Below, piece after piece: positions 16,464 through 24,650 of a stretch of 34,979 nucleotides of DNA; the stretch's first letter is position 1, and every line of letters starts with the position of its first letter. The translations under genes and the position numbers were made by a program. The DNA comes from a virus: IMG/VR virus record IMGVR_UViG_3300035682_001613, positions 1 to 34,979 of that record. One strand, written 5' to 3'. The notes under the pieces were generated by a model. The model saw nothing but the letters and a program-made list of their open reading frames with translations, did not search any database and was not told where the DNA came from.

Positions 16464-19400
16464 TTGAATTTGAGAAAATCCATCTACTTTTTTAATCTCA
16501 ACTAATGTATCAACAATATCTCGCATTGCATCCAAGTGAGAAATGATATTAATAAAATCAAATTGTGTTTTAAGGTAATCAAACATCATAAAGATAGATT
16601 GTAAATTATCACTATCTAATGTTCCAAATCCTTCATCAATTACTAAAAAGTTTGGACGAGGTAAATTACATACATTAATAAGTGCAACTCTAATTGCTAA
16701 TCCACTTACGAATTTTTCCATACCACTACACATCTCTAATGGCCAATGTTGGTCCTCATAAACAATCCTAGCGTTCACATTTTTGCCACTCATATCAAAG
16801 ACGATACCAAACTCTACAATTTGTTGTAGGATGTTGTTAACCTCACCTTCTATCACAGGTAGAGCCTTTGCAATCAATTCGTATGAAACACCATCTCTCT
16901 TTACTGCATCTAAGTAGTATTCGTAGATTTGGAACTTTTCTTCTAAATCTTTTGCTTCTGTCATCTTATCGGTAACTGATGTAATATAAGATTGTGTTTG
17001 AACTATTTGTCCATTCATATCTAATAATCTTGCCGCTATCTCTCTTAGGTCTTTACTAACTCCCGCTAACTCTTGCTTCTTAATATCAATTTGTTCCTCT
17101 AAAGAATCGTTGTTTTGAATAGTAGTTTCATTAGCGTGGTATTTTTCTATATCTAATTCTACCGCTGTTAATTGTGCTTCATACAATTCTTTTTGAGTAA
17201 TTATTCCACTTAATTCTAAGTATGTAGTTTTATGAAGTGCTTTACCTTTTTCTAATTTAGATTTGTAATCCTCAAATTGTGAATATTGTTCTTCAATACC
17301 TTCCCAAGAATCTAAAGTTTGTTGAATACCAGTCGCATCAATCGTTGCTTGTTTAAGTGCTTCTTTCAATTCAGGTAACAATTCTTTTACTCTCATTGCA
17401 TCTTTTACAAAAGTATTATCACTACAAAACTTACAATTATGGTCATATTCATGATTATCCAAATGTTTAATTGTTTCTTCTGCGGAACTTAGATGTAATT
17501 TTGCAATATCATAAATTTTTGTAGCTTCAATTAAATCCTTTTGTTGTTGTTGATAGTTAGAATATACAACTTCTATATTAATGCCATTGAATTGTTTTTT
17601 ACCATCAATTGCAATTGTCAACTCAGCCATTACATCCATTATCTTACCAATACTTAAAGATTTGGTTTGTATAGTTGCATCGGAGCCTGTGATTTGAGAT
17701 TGTAAAGTTGATTGTTTACTTTCTAAGTCAGCAATATCTAAGTTACCATCAATAGGAACTAATTGAGCTGATAAATTAGTTATTTCTTCATTCAAATCAT
17801 CTTGTCTATCTTCGTAACCTTCTTTCTCAATTTCAAATTCTTCATACTCATCCTTTAAGGTTTCCAATTTATTTTCAGCCGTTGCTAATTCAGATGTAAA
17901 ATCAGTTCTCTTAAAGTTTCTTAATAAGACCTGAACTTCTTTAATATCTTCACTCGCTAAATCATATAACTTATCGAATACATTAATACCCATAAACTGA
18001 GCTAATAAATCCTTTCTTTCTGATTGTGATTTATCAATGAATAAAGAATTGTTTCCTTGTAAAGATAATGCAGTTAATACAAAATCTTCATACTTTCCTA
18101 AATAGCTTTCAATTACTTTATCCGTTCCTCTGCGTTCATCACCATTTAAGTTTACAATTTCACCACCCTCTATTTTCCAAAAGTTTACATCACATTTAAC
18201 CGCATCACCTTTCTTTGTAGTTTTAGCAGTTCTTTCAATAAAAAATCTTTCATCATTAATATCGAACTCTAACTTACAACTAAATGATGTTTTACGATTG
18301 TTTAGAATATTTGCTGCTTTAAATGCTCTACTACTTTTATCAAAAATACAAAAAGATAAAGCATCGAATAGAGAGGACTTACCACTAGCGTTTGGAGCGA
18401 ACACACCCATTAACCCTTTCATATTCTCAAAGTTAACGATATTATCCTCACCATAAGAGAACATATTATCAAACTCAAAACGAATTGGTTTCCAAGCTAT
18501 GTTCTTAACTAAATCATCATCGTTTAATCGTTTGTTTAGTTTATTGTTCAAATCCTCAATCTTACCCAATGTTTCATTATCCAACATATAGTTTCTACCT
18601 AAGTAATCTTTAATAAGACCGGCTTGGTATTGAGGGTCGTTCACATTACCTACATTCAACTTACCATCTTTATTACCCGTCCTTAAACGAGCCAAAGTGT
18701 CGGTACGAGTAATAGTGAACTCATCTACTTTATATTTCTTTTTAATCTCAGTAGTAACTCTCTTAATATCTGCCGCGTCAGTTTTAGATACGAACACTCT
18801 AAGACGAGGTTTCATCGGCATATCGGTTACATCTGGTACAACACCATTCTCAACGTGCAGAGTATAATAACCATAATCATTCTGAACATCTACATATTCA
18901 ACTGATAAATCCTCAACATTCCAAATAGCATAACCATGTTTGTCTAATGCCTCACCATGATTCTGTTGTATTAAAGAACCTGGATAAACTACTTTACATC
19001 CTTTTGGAGAAATCATAGTTTGTCTTCTATGTATATCACCTAATAAAGCTAAATCATATCCATCAAACATTTCTGATGTAAAATGACGAGAGGAAATTGT
19101 ATAACCAACATCCGTAGTTGCATCTAATACAGGTCCATGAAACAATGCAATATTTTTAGTATCTGATGTTAATGGTTCAAACACCCAATTCTCTTTATCA
19201 TCAAATATAGAGAACGTATCAAATCTTACACCCCCATAGGTATAACTTTGAGTATTTCTTAAATAAGTTAAATTAGGTAAATCTAATGCTTCTACAATTG
19301 GAGTTAATACATCCAACCTACCCGCATTGTTTAAGTTACAATCGTGATTTCCAGCAATTAATATAGTAGGACATAATTCACAGCACTTCTTAAGAAAATA

Positions 19401-19601
19401 ATTTATTTCATTAAGAAGCTCGGGTGACATTTCTAATTTTGCGTGAGCTAAATCTCCCGCTAAATAAATAAGAGAGTCATCAACTCCCTTACTTTTTATA
19501 TCATCAAACAATCTATCAAATACCTCTCTATATTCCTGGTGTCTTTTTAGATTTCTAATGTGAATGTCTGCAATGTGATAAATTCTCTTTAATTTATTCA
19601 T
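16455..19601 (-). CDS. SbcD-SbcC (T4 gp47-gp46) fusion: recombination nuclease and ATPase in one chain
   Basis: This 1048-residue protein joins two subunits that are separate genes in T4 and most bacteria. Residues 1 to about 340 form a Mre11/SbcD metallophosphoesterase: D12-x-H14, GD at 49-50, GNHD at 84-87, H155 in LFHGP, GDIH at 188-191 and PGSL with a later H215. Residues about 370-1048 form an SbcC/Rad50-type ATPase: Walker A in FAPNASGKSS at 401-410, a Q-loop-like SLQGNNS near 513-519, two long coiled-coil arms around a zinc-hook CKFC at 723-726, a signature-like CSGMEKFVSGLA at 958-969, Walker B FLVIDE at 985-990 with a D-loop GTLDSDN, and the H-loop SH at 1021-1022. All active residues are present. 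Expected role: end resection in phage recombination-dependent replication, with host-DNA degradation also possible. It lies 21 bases after the primase gene. I regard the single-chain arrangement as unusual. Confidence 0.92.
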   Translation of the reverse strand: MNKLKRIYHIADIHIRNLKRHQEYREVFDRLFDDIKSKGVDDSLIYLAGDLAHAKLEMSPELLNEINYFLKKCCELCPTILIAGNHDCNLNNAGRLDVLTPIVEALDLPNLTYLRNTQSYTYGGVRFDTFSIFDDKENWVFEPLTSDTKNIALFHGPVLDATTDVGYTISSRHFTSEMFDGYDLALLGDIHRRQTMISPKGCKVVYPGSLIQQNHGEALDKHGYAIWNVEDLSVEYVDVQNDYGYYTLHVENGVVPDVTDMPMKPRLRVFVSKTDAADIKRVTTEIKKKYKVDEFTITRTDTLARLRTGNKDGKLNVGNVNDPQYQAGLIKDYLGRNYMLDNETLGKIEDLNNKLNKRLNDDDLVKNIAWKPIRFEFDNMFSYGEDNIVNFENMKGLMGVFAPNASGKSSLFDALSFCIFDKSSRAFKAANILNNRKTSFSCKLEFDINDERFFIERTAKTTKKGDAVKCDVNFWKIEGGEIVNLNGDERRGTDKVIESYLGKYEDFVLTALSLQGNNSLFIDKSQSERKDLLAQFMGINVFDKLYDLASEDIKEVQVLLRNFKRTDFTSELATAENKLETLKDEYEEFEIEKEGYEDRQDDLNEEITNLSAQLVPIDGNLDIADLESKQSTLQSQITGSDATIQTKSLSIGKIMDVMAELTIAIDGKKQFNGINIEVVYSNYQQQQKDLIEATKIYDIAKLHLSSAEETIKHLDNHEYDHNCKFCSDNTFVKDAMRVKELLPELKEALKQATIDATGIQQTLDSWEGIEEQYSQFEDYKSKLEKGKALHKTTYLELSGIITQKELYEAQLTAVELDIEKYHANETTIQNNDSLEEQIDIKKQELAGVSKDLREIAARLLDMNGQIVQTQSYITSVTDKMTEAKDLEEKFQIYEYYLDAVKRDGVSYELIAKALPVIEGEVNNILQQIVEFGIVFDMSGKNVNARIVYEDQHWPLEMCSGMEKFVSGLAIRVALINVCNLPRPNFLVIDEGFGTLDSDNLQSIFMMFDYLKTQFDFINIISHLDAMRDIVDTLVEIKKVDGFSQIQYK

Positions 19602-19622
19602 TTATATTTTATTTGATAAATT

Positions 19623-20627
19623 CTATTTTATTACTGAACTACTATTAATCGTCAATAGTTTTTCTCTTAATACGCTTTCCCAACTTAAAGTTACGGAATT
19701 TTTCTGATATTTCAAAATATTTTGGAAGGTATTTTCGCCGGCATCTTTACCATCTAACTTAATGTTCCTCACCGACTTTACATATGGTTTTATTTTGTTA
19801 TATAATACCATTGCATCCTCTTGTGCATCAGAGTCTAAGCAAATATAGACATCTGGATTAGTATTTTTAATAGCACCCATTAGTGTTTTTTGAACAAATT
19901 TACCTAATAATGGTATAGAATTTCTTTTTAAAGCAATTGCATCAAATACACCCTCACATAAAGTAATAGGTTGCTTCCAATCAATTTGATTAGAAAATAC
20001 TATAACATCTTTAGATACAGGAGGATTTTTATACTTTTGTTTTTCTTCTGTAAATATACTTCTTGCTATAAAATAATTTAATTGATTCCTATTATCATAC
20101 GAAGGAACAATAATTCTACCACCATATAATCCTTTTGGACAAAATCCTATGTTATATTTAATGATATGTTTTTTAGTAATACCTCTCTGTTTAAGATATG
20201 ATATTGCATTCCTTTCTAATGGATTTGTAATACTATTTGATAATTCTAATGCTGGTTTAAATTCAGATGGTAAAAATAATTGTGATGTGTTTTCATCATC
20301 ATCTTCTGCAATCTCTGATGTAATTTTATCTAATAATTCTTTTATAGAACCACCCCAATCTTCTTTAAGTTTCTTTCTAACTTCTTCACTCATTCCACAT
20401 CTACCAATCAAATCACTTAGGTCAAAATCACTCATTCCAATTCTCTTACCTAAATACATAAGATTACCACCTGCATTACACGTCCAACAATGAAACTTAA
20501 AAGTCTTATCATTTATTTGTAGTTTAGGTTTAGCGTGATGACAAAAAGGACAATGATATGCATACTCATTTTTCTTTAGAGGTTTGCTTGGTCCTATGTA
20601 TTTATCAAAAAGTTGTATTATCTCCAT
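19623..20627 (-). CDS. DnaG-type DNA primase (zinc ribbon plus TOPRIM)
   Basis: The 334-residue protein has a zinc ribbon near the N-terminus (CPFC at 26-29, CWTC at 47-50), linked through a helical part to a catalytic core. It includes the strand GGRIIVPSYD (169-178) and a TOPRIM domain with the catalytic Glu 225 (LCEGVFDA) and the DSD metal site at 265-267 (YICLDSDAQ). It has no helicase domain, unlike T7 gp4, and is shorter than bacterial DnaG, so a separate helicase is expected elsewhere. It would make RNA primers at the phage fork. A Bacteroidota-type promoter sits directly upstream, and the start is only four bases past its -7 box. Downstream, 21 bases lead to the SbcCD fusion. Zinc-ribbon and TOPRIM residues are intact. 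Confidence 0.9.
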   Translation of the reverse strand: MEIIQLFDKYIGPSKPLKKNEYAYHCPFCHHAKPKLQINDKTFKFHCWTCNAGGNLMYLGKRIGMSDFDLSDLIGRCGMSEEVRKKLKEDWGGSIKELLDKITSEIAEDDDENTSQLFLPSEFKPALELSNSITNPLERNAISYLKQRGITKKHIIKYNIGFCPKGLYGGRIIVPSYDNRNQLNYFIARSIFTEEKQKYKNPPVSKDVIVFSNQIDWKQPITLCEGVFDAIALKRNSIPLLGKFVQKTLMGAIKNTNPDVYICLDSDAQEDAMVLYNKIKPYVKSVRNIKLDGKDAGENTFQNILKYQKNSVTLSWESVLREKLLTINSSSVIK

Positions 20628-20631
20628 ATAC

Positions 20632-20663
20632 CAAAGATATGGAAAATAGTTGGAATTACCAAA
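20632..20663 (-). promoter_or_regulatory. Bacteroidota-type promoter (TTTG-N20-TATCTTTG) for the primase gene
   Basis: Reading the coding strand, TTTG (20663-20660) is followed after 20 bases by TATCTTTG (20639-20632). This matches the known Bacteroidota -33 TTTG and -7 TAnnTTTG boxes at their usual spacing. It fills the 36-base gap before the primase gene, whose ATG starts four bases past the -7 box, so the transcript would be leaderless or nearly so. It is the only clear match to this consensus that I found in the gaps. Confidence 0.6.
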
Positions 20664-21068
20664 TTATTCTGAGAACCATTCTTCAGGTATTACCTTATCG
20701 GCATACTTAAATCCATGTTTATCACACCAATCGGCGTAAGTAGTTTTGGACTTTTTAGTTATTTTGTTCTTTGAATTGGTAAATACGAAACGAATATCTA
20801 ATGTAGGGTTTTGTTCTTTAACTAATAGATGTTTTTTTCTATCTTGTAATACAAACCTACCTTTCGTTTCTACCCTAATGTTGTTGGGTAATTTAAAATC
20901 AGGACTATATGTGTGAGGTGAGGAAGGTATAATATAATTAACCTTTTCAGTTTCGTATTCTACTTTAATTCCTTTACTCTCTATTTGTTGGGAAACGGTA
21001 TCTTCTAATCCACTCTTATAACCATTCTTCTTTGCTACCCAACCCTTTTTTGTAACTTTTTTTGTCAT
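20664..21068 (-). CDS. T7 endonuclease I-type Holliday junction resolvase
   Basis: The 134-residue protein lines up along its length with phage T7 endonuclease I (149 residues): GYKSGLEDTVSQQIESKG near the start, HTYSPDFKLPNNIRVETKGR in the middle, then DRKKHLLVKEQ, LDIRFVF and KVIPEEW near the end. The catalytic set E20, D55, E65, K67 of T7 is present as E22, D57, E67, K69, each shifted by the same two residues. The enzyme cleaves branched DNA (Holliday junctions) to resolve recombination intermediates before packaging. The gene follows the 70-residue gene by two bases and precedes the primase promoter. Such a nuclease is typical of T7-like phages; T4 uses endonuclease VII, which has a different fold. 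Confidence 0.95.
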   Translation of the reverse strand: MTKKVTKKGWVAKKNGYKSGLEDTVSQQIESKGIKVEYETEKVNYIIPSSPHTYSPDFKLPNNIRVETKGRFVLQDRKKHLLVKEQNPTLDIRFVFTNSKNKITKKSKTTYADWCDKHGFKYADKVIPEEWFSE

Positions 21069-21070
21069 TA

Positions 21071-21283
21071 TTATTTTCTAGGTGTAACCGCTTCATAGTT
21101 TTTCTTAGGAGTATATGGTGCGGTTACATTACCATTTAAATTTTTTTTCTCTAAAGCCTTTTCACTTAAATCAAATTCAGATATACCACCTAATTGTTGC
21201 TTTGGAGTAAATCCCGATGTTTTAGCATTACTATCAACTTTTGCTGCGATGCCACTTTTATTGTATGTGTCTATTATTGCCAT
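21071..21283 (-). CDS. Small hypothetical protein upstream of endonuclease I
   Basis: This 70-residue basic protein begins MAIIDTYNKSGIAAKVDSN and ends KKNYEAVTPRK. It is soluble with no recognisable domain, probably largely disordered (Gly, Asn, Ser, Pro rich) apart from a short helix (FDLSEKALEKKN). It lies two bases from the endonuclease I gene and has the recurrent ATATTTATA element 14 nt before its start, so it probably opens the transcript that includes the nuclease. The tight spacing supports a real gene. Function unknown; a small virion or DNA-binding protein would fit its composition. Confidence 0.6.
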   Translation of the reverse strand: MAIIDTYNKSGIAAKVDSNAKTSGFTPKQQLGGISEFDLSEKALEKKNLNGNVTAPYTPKKNYEAVTPRK

Positions 21284-21297
21284 TGTGTTTTGTTTTA

Positions 21298-21305
21298 TAT
21301 AAATA
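21298..21305 (-). promoter_or_regulatory. Recurrent ATATTTATA element upstream of the 70-residue gene
   Basis: The coding strand reads GTATATTTATATAA, 14 nt before the start at 21283, in a 26-base gap. It is one of five exact copies in the short gaps (on the plus strand TATAAATA). Possible phage promoter or A/U-rich initiation element. Confidence 0.4.
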
Positions 21306-21309
21306 TACG

Positions 21310-22629
21310 TTAAGTATCAAATCGAATCAAAAAGTTTACAGGAAGGTCTGGAGTTGATTTAATAGGGGTTGCTAATTTAGCTACTGCTACCATATCCATA
21401 TTATCGTCATATAAACCAATCGTTGTAATGTAAGGGGCAATAAAAGAACCCGTTGGGTCTACCGATGAATTATATTCGTATTTATCAAATCGACCACTAC
21501 CACTTAATGTAACACTCGCCGTTATATACCCAGTTGCAGTACCAATTACAGGTACATAACTACCCGATGGGAATGTATGTTCTGAATAGTAATCATTTTT
21601 TTGGTAATTATCACTATATGTAGTTTTTTTAATTCCTTCAAATGTAGTTGATATAGAACCTGTTATAACATTAGTTGCAATCGTAGCGGTTGGATTAGTC
21701 GATACATTAAATTCATCTTCACCAACAATCAATAATACTTCGTTTTCATAAATAGTAGCAGTTGATTTGTATGAACCACTAAAATTATTTAATGAATTGT
21801 ACCTTGTACCACCTAATTGTGTTAATTTTGTTATAACAATTAAACCATGTGAATAAAATACATTACCAATAGTAGGTACATCAAATATTTTCTTTTTAAA
21901 TACACCTAAAAAACTAATAGTACCCGCTTCAACATCTATTGTTAATAAATAAAAAGTTGTATTAACCTCGGTAGTTTCCTGTACAAATAATATATTATTT
22001 TCAATATCTAATGTTAATATAGTAGTTTCAACTTCATTATTATTAGCATCGTAAAATATAAATTCACCTGTTTCAATATTAATTAATTTAAAAGTATATG
22101 AACTATAATTTGATATTAAATTACCATGCCCATCATCTACAATAGTTTCATTTAATTCGTTATCATAAATGTTTATTGAAAATGGTTTTATTTGTTCGCC
22201 ATATTTTATTTGCGGTATTGCTATAACTCTTGCTCTATCTACTAATAATCTTTGTTTAGCATTATCTATTGTAGTTGTAGTTGGTTTTATATCACCATAG
22301 GATGTAAATGGATTATTAGGGTCTCTATAATACATTGTATATAGTTGATGATATAATCCCTTTTCATTTAATTCAGTAGGTGTTAGTAAATCGGTCCCAT
22401 TCGTATATTCTGCCGCAGTTAAAGTTGTGCTTCCACTATTTAATACACTATTATCTATAATTGTGTTATAATAATTTAAATTAGAACCGGTATAGAATGT
22501 TCCACTTACATAAAAATTAATATTACCATTTTCTGCAATAAAAGAACCAGTATATTGTGCAATATCCCAATTTTTATAAGCCTTAAATGGTCTTAAATTA
22601 ATATCTGATTTAGGTATTTGTTTTAACAT
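21310..22629 (-). CDS. Virion structural protein, paralogue of the protein at 22734-23954
   Basis: This 439-residue beta-rich protein has many Ser/Thr/Gly turns (SGTFYTGSNLNYY, FSGSYKST, VTLSGSGRF) of the kind seen in phage fibre and baseplate proteins. Near the C-terminus it has TTIGLYDDNMDMVAVAKLAT followed by PIK and a basic/hydrophobic end (NFLIRFDT). The neighbouring gene at 22734 has the same closing arrangement (TTVGLYNDANELIAVAKTSQ, PIAK, LLKVKLDF), so the two are paralogues at least at this end. An intrinsic terminator lies between them, and the recurrent AT element sits six bases before this start. Location within the virion is not clear; a baseplate, tail or decoration component is likely. 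Confidence 0.7.
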   Translation of the reverse strand: MLKQIPKSDINLRPFKAYKNWDIAQYTGSFIAENGNINFYVSGTFYTGSNLNYYNTIIDNSVLNSGSTTLTAAEYTNGTDLLTPTELNEKGLYHQLYTMYYRDPNNPFTSYGDIKPTTTTIDNAKQRLLVDRARVIAIPQIKYGEQIKPFSINIYDNELNETIVDDGHGNLISNYSSYTFKLINIETGEFIFYDANNNEVETTILTLDIENNILFVQETTEVNTTFYLLTIDVEAGTISFLGVFKKKIFDVPTIGNVFYSHGLIVITKLTQLGGTRYNSLNNFSGSYKSTATIYENEVLLIVGEDEFNVSTNPTATIATNVITGSISTTFEGIKKTTYSDNYQKNDYYSEHTFPSGSYVPVIGTATGYITASVTLSGSGRFDKYEYNSSVDPTGSFIAPYITTIGLYDDNMDMVAVAKLATPIKSTPDLPVNFLIRFDT

Positions 22630-22635
22630 ATCTTA

Positions 22636-22643
22636 TATAAATA
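22636..22643 (-). promoter_or_regulatory. Recurrent ATATTTATA element between terminator and structural gene
   Basis: The coding strand reads GATATTTATATAAG six nt before the start at 22629 and seven nt past the T-run of the terminator. Because a terminator is immediately upstream, this element is the best candidate for restarting transcription of the next gene. If it is a promoter, the transcript would be leaderless or have a very short leader. Confidence 0.45.
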
Positions 22644-22650
22644 TCTTATT

Positions 22651-22681
22651 AAACAAAAACCCAACTTTTTAGGGTTGGGTT
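22651..22681 (-). terminator. Rho-independent terminator
   Basis: On the coding strand AACCCAAC (22681-22674), an eight-base loop and GTTGGGTT (22665-22658) form a perfect eight-base stem, followed by TTTGTTT. It sits 52-83 bases after the stop of the gene at 22734-23954. The plus strand has a weaker T-run, so minus-strand termination is favoured. It would end or attenuate the upstream structural transcript. Confidence 0.88.
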
Positions 22682-22691
22682 CTTAATTATG

Positions 22692-22724
22692 TGTTTGGTT
22701 TTTGTCCTACGATACTCCCAAACA
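22692..22724 (-). other. Second inverted repeat before the terminator
   Basis: TGTTTGG (22692-22698) and CCAAACA (22718-22724) could pair around a 19-base loop, just upstream of the terminator in the transcript. There is no T-run directly after it. It could be part of a tandem terminator, an RNA-processing or protein-binding site, or chance. Together with the terminator it fills most of the window's longest gap (104 bases). Confidence 0.4.
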
Positions 22725-22733
22725 AATATTTTA

Positions 22734-23954
22734 TTAGAAATCTAACTTAACCTTTAATAGTAATTCTTTACTAAAAGATTTAGCGATTGGTTGAGATGTT
22801 TTAGCCACTGCTATTAATTCATTTGCATCATTGTATAAACCAACCGTAGTAGGATATACATAAGGTTCTGCTTTGAAAGTAGGGTTAGCCATTGAACCAG
22901 TTGCATCTACAAATGTAGGGTTATTAGAAAAATTAAATTCTCTATTGTTAACTCTTACAAAGTAGTGTGCCGTTGATACGTTTTCAATTCTTCTTGCTTC
23001 AAAATTTGCACCACCACTAATTGCATTAAAAAACTTATGTGAATCATATGAATCCACACCTGTTCCAGATGGAGTAATCGTTTGTGCACCTAATGTAGCC
23101 GCCAATGCGGTTGGGTTGAATACTAAAATACCATAATCAGGATAGAATTTACCAAATCCTTGTTGATTAGATGCGGTGTATGTGTTTATAACCGAATCAA
23201 TATTTTGTCCTAAATTTAATGTACCACTTACAATGTTGTACTCATTTGTACCTGCATTAGTAGTATTGAATTTTTCATTACTATTATCTATGAAAGTAAA
23301 TGAACCACTAGTTCCATTTAAAGTAATCTGCCAGTTTCCAGCATCCATTCTTTCTCTATAATTAGAACGAGCTACATTAATTACATATATTTCATCAGTT
23401 GCGTAACCATCCGGTGTACTAGATGAATAAAAATAAAAACTAGTTTCTGCCGTATCAGTTAATAAAGCTCTATATTGAAAATAAGTTGCTTTAGTTGCAA
23501 ATGTAGTATTTGGATTATTTGCGTATGTTGCAGAACCACTACCATATTTGTGTCCGTATGCTACTGAAAACTCAACAGCTGCTGAACCCGTATTAGCCGC
23601 CGCATATACATTATGATAGTAATTAGATGTTGCTGAACCACTCATACCTGCAATAGATGTAGAAGAACCGGTATAGAAAGAGGTTAAACTTCCACTACCA
23701 TTACTCCACAATCCAGTTGTTACGATTTCATTTTTAGCGGTTACAATATCAGTTGTATTGAATTTTTTATATACTGAGTTTGTTGTTACTCCAGTTTCTG
23801 CTACTAATTGCTCACCTGTTGTAAGATAAGTATTAATAATAGTAGCCAATTGATTTGTATCAATAACCCCATTAGCTGATTGCTTTTGTTGGTTAAGATA
23901 TGTTGCTAAATCATTGGTTAATTGTGTTCCGGTATTTGTACCTAAAGTTGCCAT
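22734..23954 (-). CDS. Virion structural protein, paralogue of the protein at 21310-22629
   Basis: This 406-residue protein starts MATLGTNTGTQLTNDLATYL with a helical N-terminus, then becomes Gly/Ser/Thr-rich beta structure with many Tyr (TSFYTGSSTSIAGMSGSAT, SFYFYSSSTPDGY, FGKFYPDYGILVFNP). The C-terminal TVGLYNDANELIAVAKTSQP and the end LLKVKLDF match the paralogue downstream. No enzyme motif is seen. It follows the 207-residue gene by 17 bases and is followed by the terminator, so it is the last gene of a baseplate or tail transcript. Likely a tail or baseplate component. The FNYR or DNYR type of motif seen in some fibres is absent. Confidence 0.72.
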   Translation of the reverse strand: MATLGTNTGTQLTNDLATYLNQQKQSANGVIDTNQLATIINTYLTTGEQLVAETGVTTNSVYKKFNTTDIVTAKNEIVTTGLWSNGSGSLTSFYTGSSTSIAGMSGSATSNYYHNVYAAANTGSAAVEFSVAYGHKYGSGSATYANNPNTTFATKATYFQYRALLTDTAETSFYFYSSSTPDGYATDEIYVINVARSNYRERMDAGNWQITLNGTSGSFTFIDNSNEKFNTTNAGTNEYNIVSGTLNLGQNIDSVINTYTASNQQGFGKFYPDYGILVFNPTALAATLGAQTITPSGTGVDSYDSHKFFNAISGGANFEARRIENVSTAHYFVRVNNREFNFSNNPTFVDATGSMANPTFKAEPYVYPTTVGLYNDANELIAVAKTSQPIAKSFSKELLLKVKLDF

Positions 23955-23971
23955 ATTCTTTTATTATATTT

Positions 23972-24595
23972 TTATGCTATTGTATAAGTAACTGTTACAG
24001 GTATAGTTACACTACCACCAGTTTCGTTACCAAATATAGTCAATGTTGTTGTTAATGTTGAAGTCAATGAACTATTAGGAATAAATGTAAAGGTTAATCC
24101 TTTTACAACTTCTGCAGTTGCAGTTACACTATTACTGAAAGTATTTGTTGTTGTAGTTACATTCGTTAAACCTGCACCTACTATACTACCTGCATTTTTA
24201 TTACCTAAAACCGCAGTATACCCACCATTCATATTTCCTGCTGGAGATGTTGAAGGATTAATTGGATATTGCCCACCGGTTGTTTTAGCTGAAATAATTG
24301 TTACATTTAAAGATACTTGTGGTATTCTTGTTGTGTTTTTTGGTAATGTTACTAATTTATATTTCAACGCCTGAGTTTCATCAGGTGATGCTTCTAATAC
24401 AGGTGTTTTTAAAATCGCATTATCATAGAATGCAGAACCTTTTGGATGTGCTGCATCATATAATAGGTAATCAATTTCATCATCACCTAATGCAAATTGA
24501 CTAATTGCTAAAGGTTGCCCAGCTGCTAATTTCTCTCTACCTTTTTTGGTAAGGATAGCATCGACTGTAATTGTTGTGTTATCTAAGTATGCCAT
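23972..24595 (-). CDS. Phage tail/baseplate structural protein, fibre-N-terminus-like
   Basis: This 207-residue protein begins MAYLDNTTITVDAILTKKGR. I recognise the ITVDAILTKKGRE(L/K)LA segment from N-termini of structural and fibre proteins in T4-like and marine phages. The middle (QFALGDDEIDYLLYDAAHP) extends that conserved part. The C-terminal half is beta-rich with repeated Thr (LTNVTTTTNTFSNSVTATA, SLTSTLTTTLTIFG) and ends with a TIPVTVTYTIA strand. There is no catalytic motif. It is the gene before the 406-residue structural protein (17-base gap) and follows the giant 1711-residue gene, with an AT element 19 nt upstream. It may attach other fibre parts to the baseplate, which remains an inference. 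Confidence 0.72.
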   Translation of the reverse strand: MAYLDNTTITVDAILTKKGREKLAAGQPLAISQFALGDDEIDYLLYDAAHPKGSAFYDNAILKTPVLEASPDETQALKYKLVTLPKNTTRIPQVSLNVTIISAKTTGGQYPINPSTSPAGNMNGGYTAVLGNKNAGSIVGAGLTNVTTTTNTFSNSVTATAEVVKGLTFTFIPNSSLTSTLTTTLTIFGNETGGSVTIPVTVTYTIA

Positions 24596-24614
24596 AGTTT
24601 GTTTATTATTCTTT

Positions 24615-24622
24615 TATAAATA
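24615..24622 (-). promoter_or_regulatory. Recurrent ATATTTATA element before the 207-residue structural gene
   Basis: The coding strand reads TATATTTATAAAAG 19 nt before the start at 24595, in a 55-base gap made almost only of A and T. It overlaps a short palindrome (TTTATA-TATT-TATAAA). It is one of five exact copies of the element; low sequence complexity here makes this copy the least convincing. Confidence 0.35.
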
Positions 24623-24650
24623 TATAAAATATTTTTTTGTTACATTATTT

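Noticed and set aside
18490-18580. Possible separate SbcC start within the fusion
   Set aside because: The reading frame runs uninterrupted through the junction, and no stop codon separates the two halves; an internal start cannot be excluded but is not needed.
22658-22681. Terminator for plus-strand transcription
   Set aside because: The plus side lacks a proper T-run (TTCTTAATTA) and no plus-strand gene is present.
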